DNA from: Deltaproteobacteria bacterium
Lineage (GTDB): Bacteria > Myxococcota_A > UBA796 > UBA2385
Assembly (NCBI GenBank): GCA_018401435.1
Contig: JAGYJW010000003.1
Location: 62,001-126,000, forward strand
Reading direction: 5' to 3'
Length of the DNA: 64,000 bases
Positions 35,438 through 45,600 of this stretch are shown here, piece by piece; position 1 is the stretch's first letter, and every line of letters begins with the position of its first letter. Position numbers and translations under genes: made by a program. Below the pieces are notes generated by a model, which saw nothing but the letters and a program-made list of their open reading frames with translations, searched no databases and was not told where the DNA came from.

Positions 35438-36301
35438 ATGTTGCGCCTTCTCCCCGTGCTGCTGCTGAGCGCCTGCGTCGTCCGCTATGGGCCTCGCCCC
35501 GGTTCGGACCCTTCGCTGATGCCTGCCGAACCGCTCCCTCCGCCGGTTGACTTCGACGAGGTCTCCGAGCGCCTGGAAAAGCTCATGGTGGACGCCGAGA
35601 ACACCGATCAGCGCGATCGCCTGGACCTCGCCCATGGTCTGGCGAGGCGCATGCGGGACGAGGACCCCAGGGCCCAGCGGGTGGTGCTGGGCTACCTGCG
35701 CGACGTGGTGCAGATCGAGGAGCGGGGCCGCCCGGTCGAGGGCCCTGGCCTCTACCCGGGTGAGATCGCAACCTTCATCCTGCCCGGCGAACAGGTGGTG
35801 GAGGAGGCCCTGGATGTCGGCGAGCCCGACCCCGATCCGACCCCGCAATCTCCCGACAGCAGCCCTGCCGCGACCCCTGCCGCCCCCCCCGCCGATGCGC
35901 CCACAGAGAGCGGCGTCGTCGGTGTGGTGGACCTCGGCGCCGTGCGCGCCGACGCCGGGGTCGCCCGCGCGGCCGGCGACCTCGATCGCGTGCTGCGGGC
36001 CCTGGAGCGCTGCCGCAACAAGGCCTGCTGGGACGCCGTGCAGGTCGAGTGGGCCGAAACCCGCGACGTCTTCGTGCGCCAGCAGCGCGAGGCCGCGGGC
36101 GTCGCCTTCTTGCGGGCCCGGGACGAGCCCGACCCCAAGGCTCGCCTGGAAGCCATGAACCGCATCCGGCAGCGGCTGGCCGACCTGGTGGACCGCTACC
36201 CCGACAGCCCCCAGGCCGATGACCTCCGGCGCAATGTCGAGCTGGTGCAGCGGGCCATCGAAGGCGCCACCCCGGCTGCGGGCGGCGGAACGGCCCCCTG
36301 A
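35438..36301 (+). CDS. Lipoprotein of unknown function, helical C-terminal region
   Basis: A 287-residue protein with a short signal peptide and lipobox LLSAC (Cys13). A helical segment with RLEKLMVDAENTDQRDRLDLAHGLARRM follows at ~45-80, then a Pro/Ala/Asp/Ser linker (~128-155), then a second helical domain with RALERCRNKACWDAVQVEWAE and a TPR-like end (ARLEAMNRIRQRLADLVDRYPDSPQADDLRRNVEL). I do not recognise the family. The ATG at 35438 is preferred because it opens the signal peptide. It starts 31 bases after the PBP stop and ends at the base where a small membrane protein frame begins, so it is probably in the same operon. Confidence 0.72.
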   Translation: MLRLLPVLLLSACVVRYGPRPGSDPSLMPAEPLPPPVDFDEVSERLEKLMVDAENTDQRDRLDLAHGLARRMRDEDPRAQRVVLGYLRDVVQIEERGRPVEGPGLYPGEIATFILPGEQVVEEALDVGEPDPDPTPQSPDSSPAATPAAPPADAPTESGVVGVVDLGAVRADAGVARAAGDLDRVLRALERCRNKACWDAVQVEWAETRDVFVRQQREAAGVAFLRARDEPDPKARLEAMNRIRQRLADLVDRYPDSPQADDLRRNVELVQRAIEGATPAAGGGTAP

Positions 36302-36351
36302 CCTGGCTCCCGCTGCTGCTCGCCGGCCTTGCGGGCGCGGGCGCGGCGCTG

Positions 36352-36603
36352 TTGGCCACCCTCTGCATGGTGCTGCTGGTGCGGCCTGCGGAGCTGTTGG
36401 GTCCGCTGGCCTGGCTGTCGGGCCGCTTTGCTGCCTGGCAGGCGGGCGACCTCAGCGAGCAGGACGAGCTTGCGCTGCTGGACCTGGCCCGGGCCATGCG
36501 CCTGCCAGCCCTCGCCCTGCTCTTTGCCTGCGCCTTCGGGGCCGGGGCGCTGTTGACCTGGGCGCGGCTGATCGCGCCGGGCGCTGCGGGCGCCGGTGGT
36601 TGA
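36352..36603 (+). CDS. Small membrane protein, two predicted helices
   Basis: The open frame encodes 83 residues from a TTG at 36352; a longer version of 101 residues would start with CTG at 36298, overlapping the previous stop. The longer form contains a full first helix (LLLAGLAGAGAALLATLCMVLLV), a polar loop with GDLSEQDELALLDLARAM, and a second helix (LPALALLFACAFGAGALLTW). The hydrophobic pattern supports a real protein, but the start is uncertain and no ATG precedes the first helix. Function is unknown. Confidence 0.45.
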   Translation: MATLCMVLLVRPAELLGPLAWLSGRFAAWQAGDLSEQDELALLDLARAMRLPALALLFACAFGAGALLTWARLIAPGAAGAGG

Positions 36604-36646
36604 CAGGACGGGCTCAGGGGTTAGTGGGCGGGCGCTTCGGTTTTGG

Positions 36647-36723
36647 GGCTGGGTAGCTCAGCTGGTTAGAGCGAGCGACTCATAATCGCTAGGTCGGCGG
36701 TTCAAGTCCGCCTCCAGCTACCA
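36647..36723 (+). tRNA. tRNA with CAT anticodon (tRNA-Met elongator or tRNA-Ile2)
   Basis: A 77-base cloverleaf with acceptor stem GGCTGGG/TCCAGCT (two G-T pairs), D arm GCTC/GAGC, anticodon stem AGCGA/TCGCT around CTCATAA, T arm GGCGG/CCGCC and an encoded CCA. CAT reads AUG, or AUA if the wobble C is changed to lysidine by TilS. The anticodon arm GCGACTCATAATCGCT is like that of known tRNA-Ile2, but elongator tRNA-Met genes of high-GC bacteria can look the same, so both remain open. It is not the initiator, which has three G-C pairs under the anticodon loop. Confidence 0.9.
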
Positions 36724-36730
36724 ATATTTG

Positions 36731-36759
36731 GACCCGGTCGGCTTCGGCGGACCGGGTTC
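36731..36759 (+). terminator. Terminator after the CAT tRNA
   Basis: ACCCGGTC pairs with GACCGGGT (8 bp); inside is a smaller GC/GC stem with a TTCG loop. It lies eight bases after the tRNA and is followed by CATCTCGTTCT. This fits an intrinsic terminator, though the T-tract is weak. Confidence 0.55.
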
Positions 36760-36812
36760 ATCTCGTTCTGGCGGTGGCGGTTGTGGGAAGATGGCCGCCC
36801 CGTGGAGCCCCC

Positions 36813-37931
36813 ATGAAGCGTCGCGACTTCCTCTCCCGCCTGGCCCTTGGTGCCGCCGCCGGCGCTTCGGTGGGCCTGGCCGGCTGCGAAGGCCCAAAGC
36901 CCCGAAGCGGTGGCAGCAGCGGCCCCGCCCTGGTGGGCAAGCGGGTGCGGTGGCGCCTGGCCAGCAGCTTCCCCCGCTCCTTGGAGACCATCTTCGGCAG
37001 CGCCGAGGTGCTGGCCGCGCGGGTCTCCGCCATGACCGGCGGCGCCTTCGACATCAAGGTCTACCCCGCCGGCGAGCTGGTCCCGGCCCTGCAGGTGCTC
37101 GACGCCGCCCAGCAGGGCACCGTCCAGTGCGGCCAGTCGGCAAGCTACTACTACCTGGGCAAGAACCCCGTTCTGGCCTTTGACACCTGCGTGCCTTTCG
37201 GCATGACGGCCCGGCAGCAGGCCGCGTGGCTGCTCGAAGGCGGGGGCGCGAACCTGCTGGCCGGCCGCTTTGCCGACTTCAACGTCGTGTCCATCCCGGC
37301 CGGCAATACCGGCGCCCAGATGGGGGGCTGGTTCAAGCGCGAGCTGGACGGCTTGTCCAGCCTGGGCGGCCTGAAGATGCGCATTCCGGGCATGGGGGGC
37401 CAGGTGATGGGCGCCTTGGGGGTGAGCGTGCAGGTGATCGCGGGGGGCGACATCTTTCCGGCCCTGGAGACCGGGGCCATCGATGCCACCGAGTGGGTGG
37501 GCCCCCATGACGACGAGCAGCTGGGCTTTCAGCGCGCGGCCAACTTCTACTACTACCCGGGCTGGTGGGAGCCGGGCCCCAGCCTCAGCTTCTATGTGAA
37601 CCGCGGCGCCTGGGATCAGCTGCCCGCCGAATACCAGGCCATCTTCCGGGCGGCCGCCGCAGAGGCCGCCACCACCATGCAGGCCCGATACGACGCCTTG
37701 AACCCCCCCGCCCTCGCCCGGCTGGTGGCGGGCGGGGTGCAGCTGCGGCCCTTCTCCCAAGACATCCTGGCGGCCGCCCGACAGGCCGCGCGGGACAGCT
37801 ATGCCTCCCTGGCGGCCCAGGACCCCGGCTACCGCGAGGTCTACGCCCACTGGGAGGCCTTCCGCAAGTCCAGCTTCCGTTGGTTTTCGACCGCCGAGCT
37901 GGCCTATGCCGACTTTGCATTCCCCGAATAG
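36813..37931 (+). CDS. TRAP transporter substrate-binding lipoprotein, TakP-like DctP family
   Basis: A 372-residue protein with a twin-arginine type signal (MKRRDFLSRLALG) and a lipobox GLAGC (Cys25), suggesting Tat export and lipidation. The mature part has WRLASSFPRSLETIFGSAE, the arginine site LKMRIPG, and the segment TEWVGPHDDEQLGFQ then YYYPGWWEPGP, which is typical of the TakP group that binds 2-oxoacids, amino acids or lactate, often with a cation. The ATG at 36813 has GGAG upstream. It is convergent with the DctQM operon of the second TRAP system; the stops are two bases apart, so the three genes probably work together although the binding protein has its own promoter. Confidence 0.88.
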   Translation: MKRRDFLSRLALGAAAGASVGLAGCEGPKPRSGGSSGPALVGKRVRWRLASSFPRSLETIFGSAEVLAARVSAMTGGAFDIKVYPAGELVPALQVLDAAQQGTVQCGQSASYYYLGKNPVLAFDTCVPFGMTARQQAAWLLEGGGANLLAGRFADFNVVSIPAGNTGAQMGGWFKRELDGLSSLGGLKMRIPGMGGQVMGALGVSVQVIAGGDIFPALETGAIDATEWVGPHDDEQLGFQRAANFYYYPGWWEPGPSLSFYVNRGAWDQLPAEYQAIFRAAAAEAATTMQARYDALNPPALARLVAGGVQLRPFSQDILAAARQAARDSYASLAAQDPGYREVYAHWEAFRKSSFRWFSTAELAYADFAFPE

Positions 37932-37933
37932 GG

Positions 37934-39256
37934 TCAGCCCCGCCAACCCCCCACCAGCCAGGGAAAGGCCACGATCAGCAGCAGGCCGACGATCTGGATG
38001 AGGATGAAGGGCAGCACACCGCGGTAGATGTCGGCGGTCTGCAGGCTTGGGGGCGCCACCCCCCGCAGGTAGAAGAGGGAGAAGCCAAAGGGCGGGGTCA
38101 AGAAGCTGGTTTGCAGGTTCATGCCGATCATCACGCCAAACCAGACCATGTCGATGCCCAGCAGCCTGGCCGCCGGCACCAGCAAGGGCAGGATGATGAA
38201 GGCGATCTCGAAGAAGTCGATGAAGAAGCCCAGCACGAAGATCGCGAGGTTGGCCACCACCAGCAGACCGAGGCGCCCGCCGGGCAGCCCGGTGAGCAGC
38301 TCCTCGATCCACACATCCCCGTAAAGCCCGCGAAAGACAAGGGAAAAAGCGGTTGATCCGATGAGGAGAAAGACCACCATGGTGGTGAGGCTTGCCGTCT
38401 CTTCCATCGTGCCCCTCAGGGCCTTGCGGTCCAGCCGCCCGTTGGCTGCGGCGAGGCCCATCGCGCCCACCGCGCCCAAGGCGCCGGCCTCGGTGGGGGT
38501 GGCGATGCCCGCGAAGATGCTGCCCAGCACCAGCAGGATCAGGACCAGGGGCGGCACCATGACCATGGCCACCCGGCGGGCCAGGGCCGCACCCCGCTCG
38601 GTGCGCTCGCTGGCCGGCAGGGCAGGGGCCCGCGTGGGTTGCAAGAGGGCCACCCCCGCCACATAGAGCCCATAGAAGCCCGCCAGCATCAGCCCCGGCA
38701 GCAGCGATCCCACGAAGAGGTCGCCCACGCTGATGCCCAGCTGATCTGCCAGCACCACCAGCACCACGCTGGGGGGGATGATCTGGCCCAGGGTGCCCGA
38801 TGCGGCGATGACCCCCGCCGACAGGGAGGGGCTGTAGCCATAGCGCAGCATCACCGGCAGGCTGATCATGCCCATGGCCACCACGCTGGCCCCCACCACG
38901 CCGGTCGCCGCCGCGAGCAGGGCGCCCACAAAGACCACCGCCAGGCCCAGGCCCCCGCGCAGCCCCCCAAAGAGCGCGCCGATGGTGCGCAGCAGGTCTT
39001 CCGCCAGCCTCGAGCGCTCCAGCATCGTGCCCATGAAGATGAAGAAAGGCACCGCCAACAGGACCTGGTTGCCCATCACCCCGAAGATGCGCTCGGGCAG
39101 GGCCAACATCAGGGTCCAATCGAAGTAGCCCAGCTCCACGCCCAGGGCGGCAAAGGCCAGGGCGGTCCCGCCCAGGCTGAGGGCCACCGGGTAGCCGCTG
39201 AAGATCAGCAGCAGGGCCACCAGGAACATCAGGGGCCCCAGCCAGTCGCCGGTCAT
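37934..39256 (-). CDS. TRAP transporter large permease, DctM family
   Basis: A 440-residue membrane protein with about 12-13 helices. It shows the family segments GYPVALSLGG, VPFFIFMGTMLERS, GTLGQIIPPSVVLVVLADQLG, FAGIATPTEAGALGA and a C-terminal TPPFGFSLFYLRG. This subunit carries the transport path and uses a sodium or proton gradient. Its ATG overlaps the stop of the dctQ gene (ATGA at 39256-39253), so translation is coupled. Unlike the first TRAP system of the window, Q and M are separate here. The probable partner binding protein is the convergent gene at 36813. Confidence 0.93.
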   Translation of the reverse strand: MTGDWLGPLMFLVALLLIFSGYPVALSLGGTALAFAALGVELGYFDWTLMLALPERIFGVMGNQVLLAVPFFIFMGTMLERSRLAEDLLRTIGALFGGLRGGLGLAVVFVGALLAAATGVVGASVVAMGMISLPVMLRYGYSPSLSAGVIAASGTLGQIIPPSVVLVVLADQLGISVGDLFVGSLLPGLMLAGFYGLYVAGVALLQPTRAPALPASERTERGAALARRVAMVMVPPLVLILLVLGSIFAGIATPTEAGALGAVGAMGLAAANGRLDRKALRGTMEETASLTTMVVFLLIGSTAFSLVFRGLYGDVWIEELLTGLPGGRLGLLVVANLAIFVLGFFIDFFEIAFIILPLLVPAARLLGIDMVWFGVMIGMNLQTSFLTPPFGFSLFYLRGVAPPSLQTADIYRGVLPFILIQIVGLLLIVAFPWLVGGWRG

Positions 39257-39807
39257 GGGCCCTCTCCGGCGGGGGCGGGCAAGGGCAGGCGGCCGGAGAG
39301 CTGGGCGGCGCGCTTGAAGACCTCGCTGCCGCCTTGGGCCATCAGCAGCCCGAAGCTCAGCAGGATGGCGCCCTTGATGGGCCAGCGGGGCAGCCCGCCC
39401 GGGTCGGGGGAGCCCTCCCACACGGCGATGCTGGCGCGCACCGCGGGGCTGCTCACCCAGATGACGAACCAGGCGAAGGGCATGCAGAAGAGCAGGCCCC
39501 CCAGCAGATCGACGCGCGCCTGCCCCCGCGGTCCCAGCCGGCCATAGAGCAGGTCCACCCGCACATGGCGGTCCCGCAGCAGGGCCGGCGCCGCCCCAAA
39601 GAGGAAGATCAAGCTGAATAGATACCACTGGCCTTCCAAGAAGGCGTTGGTGGTCAGATTCTGTCCGACAAAGCGGCCGCCATAGCGCAACACGGCGTTT
39701 CCGGCGGCCAGCAGCACCATCGGCAGGCTGAGCCAGGCGGTCGCCCGGCCCAGCGCGTCGCTGAGGGCGTCGATGAAGCGCGAGAGGCGTAGCAGCAGGG
39801 CAAACAT
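39253..39807 (-). CDS. TRAP transporter small permease, DctQ family
   Basis: A 184-residue membrane protein with four predicted helices. It has the segment ALLRDRHVRVDLLYGRL, a DctQ hallmark, and an NAFLEGQWYLFSLIFLFGAA stretch typical of the family. It is required together with DctM for transport. The ATG at 39807 begins the mature family-like sequence; an upstream in-frame start would add 39 Arg/Pro-rich residues. It is the first gene of the QM operon and divergent from the lipoprotein gene at 39923, with a 115-base shared upstream region. Confidence 0.9.
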   Translation of the reverse strand: MFALLLRLSRFIDALSDALGRATAWLSLPMVLLAAGNAVLRYGGRFVGQNLTTNAFLEGQWYLFSLIFLFGAAPALLRDRHVRVDLLYGRLGPRGQARVDLLGGLLFCMPFAWFVIWVSSPAVRASIAVWEGSPDPGGLPRWPIKGAILLSFGLLMAQGGSEVFKRAAQLSGRLPLPAPAGEGP

Positions 39808-39922
39808 GGCGGGGGCTCGGGCGCGAGGCGGGATTCCGGGTCGCGAGGTCGGCGGCCGGGATGATACTCCCCCTGGGCGCGTGCGATCGGGACCTCCCCC
39901 TGCCCGGCCGCCCAGGAGACCC

Positions 39923-40363
39923 ATGCCCCCTCGCTCTCACACTGGCCTCACCCGCGGCTGGCGCATCTTCGGCGTGGCCCTGGGGCTGCTGGCGGCAGGC
40001 TGCGACGACAAGGCCGGCGACAGCGGCGGGGGTGGCGCCAACCTGCAGGTGGTCAGCGTGGTGTGCACCCAGGAGTCCAGCGGCGCAGACTGCAATGTGG
40101 TGGTCGAGAATACCGGCGACGAGGGCGCGGGCAGCTTTGCCATCGGCATCTATGCGGGCGCCGAACCCGCGGTGGGCGATGCGGCGGCCGACTCTGCAAC
40201 CGTCGACAGCCTCGCCCCGGGCGACATCCAGGGCGTCACCCTCTTCCTGGCGGGCTGCGCGGGCTGCACCGTCTGGGCGCTGGCCGACAGCCGCGGTGAT
40301 GTGGACGAGTCCTTCGAAGACGACAACACGGCCTCGTCCACACCGGCGCGCCGGCGGCGCTGA
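39923..40363 (+). CDS. Lipoprotein with one CARDB-like domain
   Basis: A 146-residue protein with a signal peptide and lipobox LAAGC (Cys27), then a DDKAGDSGGGG linker. Residues ~42-140 resemble a CARDB-type beta-sandwich: NLQVVSVVCTQESSGADCNVVVENTGDEGAGSFAIGIYAG and a closing DVDESFEDDNTAS. Such domains are adhesion-like modules found in surface proteins. Four cysteines could form two disulfides. The ATG at 39923 follows GGAG. The function is not known. Confidence 0.75.
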   Translation: MPPRSHTGLTRGWRIFGVALGLLAAGCDDKAGDSGGGGANLQVVSVVCTQESSGADCNVVVENTGDEGAGSFAIGIYAGAEPAVGDAAADSATVDSLAPGDIQGVTLFLAGCAGCTVWALADSRGDVDESFEDDNTASSTPARRRR

Positions 40364-40369
40364 GGCCCC

Positions 40370-41289
40370 TCAGGCCTCGCACTCCGATGGCAGCCCCATC
40401 CAGCGCTCCCCCGCTGGACCCTCCAGATCGCCTTCAGCGTTGAGACGCAGGCGCTGAATGGGCTGCTCGCCCCCCTTGCCGTCGGGGTCCAGCAGCAGGG
40501 TGCCATCGGGAGCCAGGGCCCAGCCACCTTGGGTCAAGGCCTCGGTCACCTGTCCGTCCTCGCCCAGGCTGCGGTGCACCATGCGCACCGGCAGAGCGCC
40601 CTCTGCCAGGTCGGTGTGGGGGGCGGCGCCGTCGAGCACGAAGTGGGCGGGGTTGCCGATGACCCCGACGCCCGGCGCATAGAAGGTCGCGCCCTGAACG
40701 ATCTGGAGCGCGCCCCTGCGGCTGTCGGCCTCGGCGCCCGCCGGGATTCGGAAGCGGGGCAGGCCGGCCAGGGCCGCAAAGTCAGGATCGACCTTCAAGC
40801 GCGCTTGCCGCTCGGGATCGAGCTGCACCGACCGGGCGAGGTGGTCCAGAATCCGGTCCAGCCAGGCGTCCACCTCGCAGGGATGCCGCTGCTGGCGCAG
40901 CAAGGACAGGGTGGCTGCGAGGTTGTAGTGGGCGAGGGCGTGTGAGTTGTCGGCCCCCAAGGCCGCCTCGAAGAGGGCCACCGCGGCGTCAGGCGGTCGC
41001 TCCGGTAGCACCGAAAGCCAGCCGTATTCAGCTGGGCGGCGGTGGCCGTCCCGGGGCCCTTGGGGCTGAGCCAGGCCGCCACCGCATCGCTGCATTGGGC
41101 CTGGGTCTTCGGATCGGCGTCCCCGGGTCGGGGCTCGGCCGCCGGGGTCGCCGCCGGGAAGCCGCGGGCGGGTCAGCTGCAGGGTGGGTGTGGCCGGCGG
41201 TTGGGGGCCGGGCCGGCGGGACCTCGGGGGCTGCGGGTCGGGGCATCACCACAGGCAAGGATCAGCAAGAATAGCGAAGGGGACTTCAT
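40370..41289 (-). CDS. TPR-type lipoprotein, frame-disrupted in this sequence
   Basis: The gene begins at the ATG at 41289, overlapping the stop of the upstream gene (ATGA), with a lipobox LLILAC. In the same frame a TGA occurs near 41173; a Pro/Ala-rich linker reads better in a second frame, and then the first frame resumes with ADPKTQAQCSDAVAAW and AAQLNTAGF. Near 41010 the frame changes by one base to give PDAAVALFEAALGADNSHALAHYNLAATL, a TPR-like unit, and a C-terminal beta region with repeated Gly/Asp turns ending at 40370. The last change fits one missing base. Either the sequence has small errors or the gene is decaying. The family is unknown beyond TPR similarity. Confidence 0.55.
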
Positions 41290-42503
41290 TCCCGACGACG
41301 CCACGCCAGCGCCGCGAGGCCGATCAGGCCCAGGGCCGCCCCGCCGCCGCCCGCGCCGGTGGCGCAGCCGCAGCCCTTGTCGTCGCCCGCCTCGGCCGCG
41401 CTGCCCGAGTCTTCGCCGCCGTCTGCGGCGCCGTCTGCCCCGCCCCCGTCGCCGTCGCTGCCGCCCTCCCAGGTGCCGTCTCCCCAGCCCGTGTCGTCGT
41501 CGCCGGGGGAGAGCCCGAAGGCTTCGAGATCCAGCTGGACTTCGATGACGGTGTGCTCCCGCTGCCGATCGTAGCTCACCAGCAGGGTGGAGCCGCTGCG
41601 GGCCAACCAGGGGCGCATGCCCATATTCTCTGGCGGGTTTTCGGTGATGTTGACCCGGGCCTGCAGGCTGGTCCACTCCTCGTCCAGCACCACCAGCAGG
41701 ATGTCACCGTCGTCGCCAGGGTTGCTGTTGTCGCGGGTCATCATGGCCACGAGGTAGTAGTCGCCCACGCGCATCAGGCCCTGGGGCCAATAGGTGCGCT
41801 CGCCCGGGTATTCAACCACCGGCACCCGGCGCGTATCCACGACATTGAGGTCGGCGTCATAGGTGTAGCGGAGCAGGTCGCCTTCGAAGGAGGCCGCCAC
41901 ATAGTAGAAGTGCTCGCCATCGGGGTCGGCGAGCATCGAGGCGCCGGTGCTGTGGGCCTCGCGGGGAGTGCTGGGCCCGATGCGAATGCCCAGGTCGGGG
42001 TCGATGTGGAAGAACTTGCCGTCGGTGCCCACGCCCGAGAAGGCCGTGCCGGTGAAGACGTCGGCGCACAACAGGGGCATGTCGTTGTGGGCCCGGCCGG
42101 GCTCGCGCTCCTCCACCACCCCGGACTGAACGACCGCCCAGTCGCCGTCGTAGCGCTGCACATAGGCGCTGTCGTTGGGCTCCTCGACATTGGCCGAGGC
42201 CAGGTGCAGGAAGGTGCCGTCGGGGCAGCGGCGGATGGCGTGGTCCTTGAGCTCGCCGTGGGTGGTGAGCTGGATCTCCTGGTCGATGTGCAGGGTCCAG
42301 TCGCCAGCGTCCGCGCCGCGGGTCAGCGGCGCCACCCAATAATTGCCATTGCGCCCGAAGGCATAGGACCAGCCGCCCTCCACCGGGATCACCCGACCCC
42401 AGGTGCCCGCCACGCGAAGCTCCGCCTGGGGCCCGATCTCGGTGAAGAAGTCCACGGCATGGGCGGAGGAGAACAGCAGGGCGCTCAGCAGCAGCACGGA
42501 CAT
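41286..42503 (-). CDS. Secreted protein with MYXO-CTERM sorting tail
   Basis: A 405-residue exported protein with signal peptide 1-16 (SSAHAVD). The body (~20-335) is rich in beta strands with repeated W/Y-Asp turns (GDWTLHIDQEIQL, GDWAVVQSGVV, DGEHFYYVAASFEGDLLRYTYD), as in a beta-propeller or similar fold. A Gly/Asp-rich linker leads to CGCATG, a Gly stretch, the helix ALGLIGLAALAW and RRR: a MYXO-CTERM sorting signal, in which the Cys region is cut and the protein is fixed to the cell surface. This tail is nearly confined to Myxococcota and their relatives and supports the lineage call. The binding target is unknown. Confidence 0.8.
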   Translation of the reverse strand: MSVLLLSALLFSSAHAVDFFTEIGPQAELRVAGTWGRVIPVEGGWSYAFGRNGNYWVAPLTRGADAGDWTLHIDQEIQLTTHGELKDHAIRRCPDGTFLHLASANVEEPNDSAYVQRYDGDWAVVQSGVVEEREPGRAHNDMPLLCADVFTGTAFSGVGTDGKFFHIDPDLGIRIGPSTPREAHSTGASMLADPDGEHFYYVAASFEGDLLRYTYDADLNVVDTRRVPVVEYPGERTYWPQGLMRVGDYYLVAMMTRDNSNPGDDGDILLVVLDEEWTSLQARVNITENPPENMGMRPWLARSGSTLLVSYDRQREHTVIEVQLDLEAFGLSPGDDDTGWGDGTWEGGSDGDGGGADGAADGGEDSGSAAEAGDDKGCGCATGAGGGGAALGLIGLAALAWRRRE

Positions 42504-42610
42504 CTGGGGCTCCTTTGTGGGCGGATCCTACCCGAAGTCGGGGGCGGTACCCATGGATGCCGGGTGGCAGGGGCTGTCCCGCTCGCGGAAGCCTGCGCTA
42601 CACTCTGCCG

Positions 42611-45600
42611 ATGAAAGGCCAAACCCCCCGCCGCTTGTCCGCCAGCGCCCTGCTCCTCCTGCTGCCGGTGGGCCTGCTGGCCGCCACGGGGGGGCCCGAT
42701 GGGGGCGACTACGTCTTCACCGACTCCAACGAGGCGGACGGTCCGCCCACTGGGGTGGTGGCCTTGCTGAATCCGACCGACCCGGGGCTCGCCGACGACG
42801 GCAGCGCCGTGGTTCCGTTGGGCTTCGATATGGATTGGTACAACGTCACCTATGACGAGGTAACCGCAAGCAACAACGGCGTGGTCTTCTTCAACTCGGC
42901 CAGCAGCAACAGCGTCGGCACCTGCCCGGGCAGCGGCGCGGGCTGGTCCGGGGTCGCGGCCTATTGGGATGACTGGGCCGCGGGCGCGCTGACCTATGAG
43001 ACGGTCGGCCGCTATCCCCACCGGGCGCTGATTCTGGACTGGCAGGGCGCCCACGACCTCTACGGAAGCGGCGCCGGCCATGTGCAGGTGCACCTGGTGG
43101 AGGGCCGGGAAGAGGCCGTCATCCTCCTGGCCGACACCGACTTCGGCAGCGCCACGGTCAACGACGGCGCCCAGGCGGTGATCGGCGTCGAAGGCGGCAT
43201 CAACGCGGGCCTGGAGTGGAGCTGCAGCGGCAGCGGCGGGCTGAGCAGCGGCATGGCGGCCTGGTTCGGCCCCAGCGCCCGGCGCCGCAGCAGCAACAAC
43301 CGGCTGAGCACGGACCTGGCGGGCAACCCCTTCACCGGCGGCAACGTGGGGGGCTATGCGGGCCTGGCGCTGGCCACCGGAGACCACGACGGCGACGGCT
43401 TTGGCGACTTGCTGATCGGCGAACCCGAAGAGGACGCGGTCCACCTGTTCTTTGGCAGCATCGGGGGCGATGGCACCCGGGTGGACGACGGGCAGGCCCA
43501 CTTCCTGGCGTCGGCGGCAACCCAGGGCACCGATCTGGGTGCGGCGGTGGCCGCGGGCGATCTGGACGGAGATGGGCTGGACGAGGTGATCATCGGCGCG
43601 CCGCTGGATGACCAGGCCGCCGTGAACTCCGGCATCGTCTACCTGATGTCGGGGGGCACGCTGGCGGGCAACAACACGGTGCCCAGCGCGGCGGACCGGG
43701 TGATTCGGGGCCCGACGGCGCGCATCTCGGGCTTTGGCGCTGGCGCCTGGAACAACCCCCAGGCGGGCGAGACCCTGGCCGTCGGGGACCTGGATGGCGA
43801 TGGCTACCGCGACCTGGTGATCGGGGCGCCGGAAGAGGACAGCGCGGGGCCCAGCGCGGGCACCGTCTTTGTGATGGCGGGCTCTGCGGCCTTCATGAGC
43901 GGCACCACCGCCAGCCTGAACAGCCCCACCGCCGCCTTTGTGGGCGATATCGCCGGCGATGCCGCCGGCACCGCCATCACCCTGGCCGATCTCGACGGGG
44001 ATGGGGACGACGAGCTTGTCATCGGCGCGCCCTACTTCGATGACGGCAGCACCTCCAATGCCGGGCGGGCCTACCTGATCGACGGCGGCAGCTATAGCGG
44101 CGCCTATGACATCGGCACGGCGGCCTTTGCCACCTTGACCGGCTCCAACATCGACGACCAGCTGGGACACGCGCTGGTGGCCGCCGATCTGGATGGCGAT
44201 GGCGCCGCAGAGGTCGCGGTGGGCGCCCCCTTCAACGATGACGGCGGCAGCGGGGCCGGCATCGTCTACATCTTCGCCGCCGCCGGCGGGCTGTCGGGGG
44301 ACTACGACGCCGAGACCGACCACGACTTCGAGATCTACGGCGATAGCGCCTCCATGAATGTGGGCATGCGACTGAGCCAGGGCGACCTGGACGGAGACGG
44401 CCTGTCGGACCTGCTGGTGGCCGCTCCCAATGACGACACGGGGGCCGCGGGCGGCGGCTCGGTTGCGGCGGTGCTCTCGGTCTCCGGCACCAGCATGGGC
44501 TTCAGCACCTTGGGTACCACCGTCAATGGCGCAACGTCGGGGGCGGCGCTGGGAACGGCCATGAGCGTGGGCGGTGACTTCAACGGGGACGGCTATGCCG
44601 ACGCCTTCCTGGGCATGCCCTATGCCGACGTGGGCGGGCGCACGGCGGCGGGGCAGGTGTTGCGTTGGGACGCAGTGCCCGACTTCGAGGATCTGGATGG
44701 CGACGGGCTGGTTTCAATCGAAGCCGGGGGCATCGACTGCGACGACGATGACGCGGCGGTGCGTCCGGGGGCCACCGAGCTGGCGACGAACCTGACCGAC
44801 GACGACTGCGACGGCTGGATCGATGACGCGCTCATCCGGCGCTATGTCGCGGAGCATTGGGAGTGGGACCAGGACGCGGAATACGGCGTCTCCTCCTGGA
44901 ACACCTTCGACTTCGAGTCTGCATCTTCGGGCCAGGATCTCACCAGCTTCTACAGCTCGGCGGGTCTCACCCTGTCGGCGGACGGGTCGGTGAGCGCCAG
45001 CTCCAGCGCCTTCGGGGCGGCGGCGACGGGGAACCTGGGGGCGGTGGTCAGCGCGGGCAGCAGCACAAACGATGTCACGCTGAGCTTTGTGGATGGCGTG
45101 GACGCGCTCTCCTTCTATCTTCTCGACCCCTCGGCTCCCTTTGACCTCTCCGTCGAGACCGACAGCGGCACGCTGATCACGGGCAGTCTGATCGACCTGT
45201 CGGCAGAGGGCCGCACCGGCGGGGCCTTCGTGGGCTTCACCTTTGCAGAGTCGGTGACCTCGGTCACCTTGGAGGGCCTGTCCAGCGATGGCTTCGGACT
45301 GGACAATATCTCGCTGGTGTGGGCCTATAGCACCGACGCCGACCTGGATGGCTGGGCGGACGAGGACGGGGACTGTGATGACGGCGACGCTGCGGTCAAC
45401 CCCGGTGCGACCGAAGACTTCACCAATGGCATCGACGATGACTGCGACGGGGTGGTCGATGCGGGCAGCTTCGATGAATACACGGACTACAGCACCTGGT
45501 CGGTTGCGGCTGGCTTGGATGAGGAGCGCATCGACTTTGAAGACCTGAGCGTCGGCCTGCTGGTGGACGATGAGTACACCGATCTGGGCGCCACCTTCGA

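Noticed and set aside
37934..39940. DctM starting far upstream (668 codons)
   Set aside because: The extra 228 codons overlap DctQ in another frame; the ATG at 39256, overlapping the DctQ stop, begins the family-like sequence.
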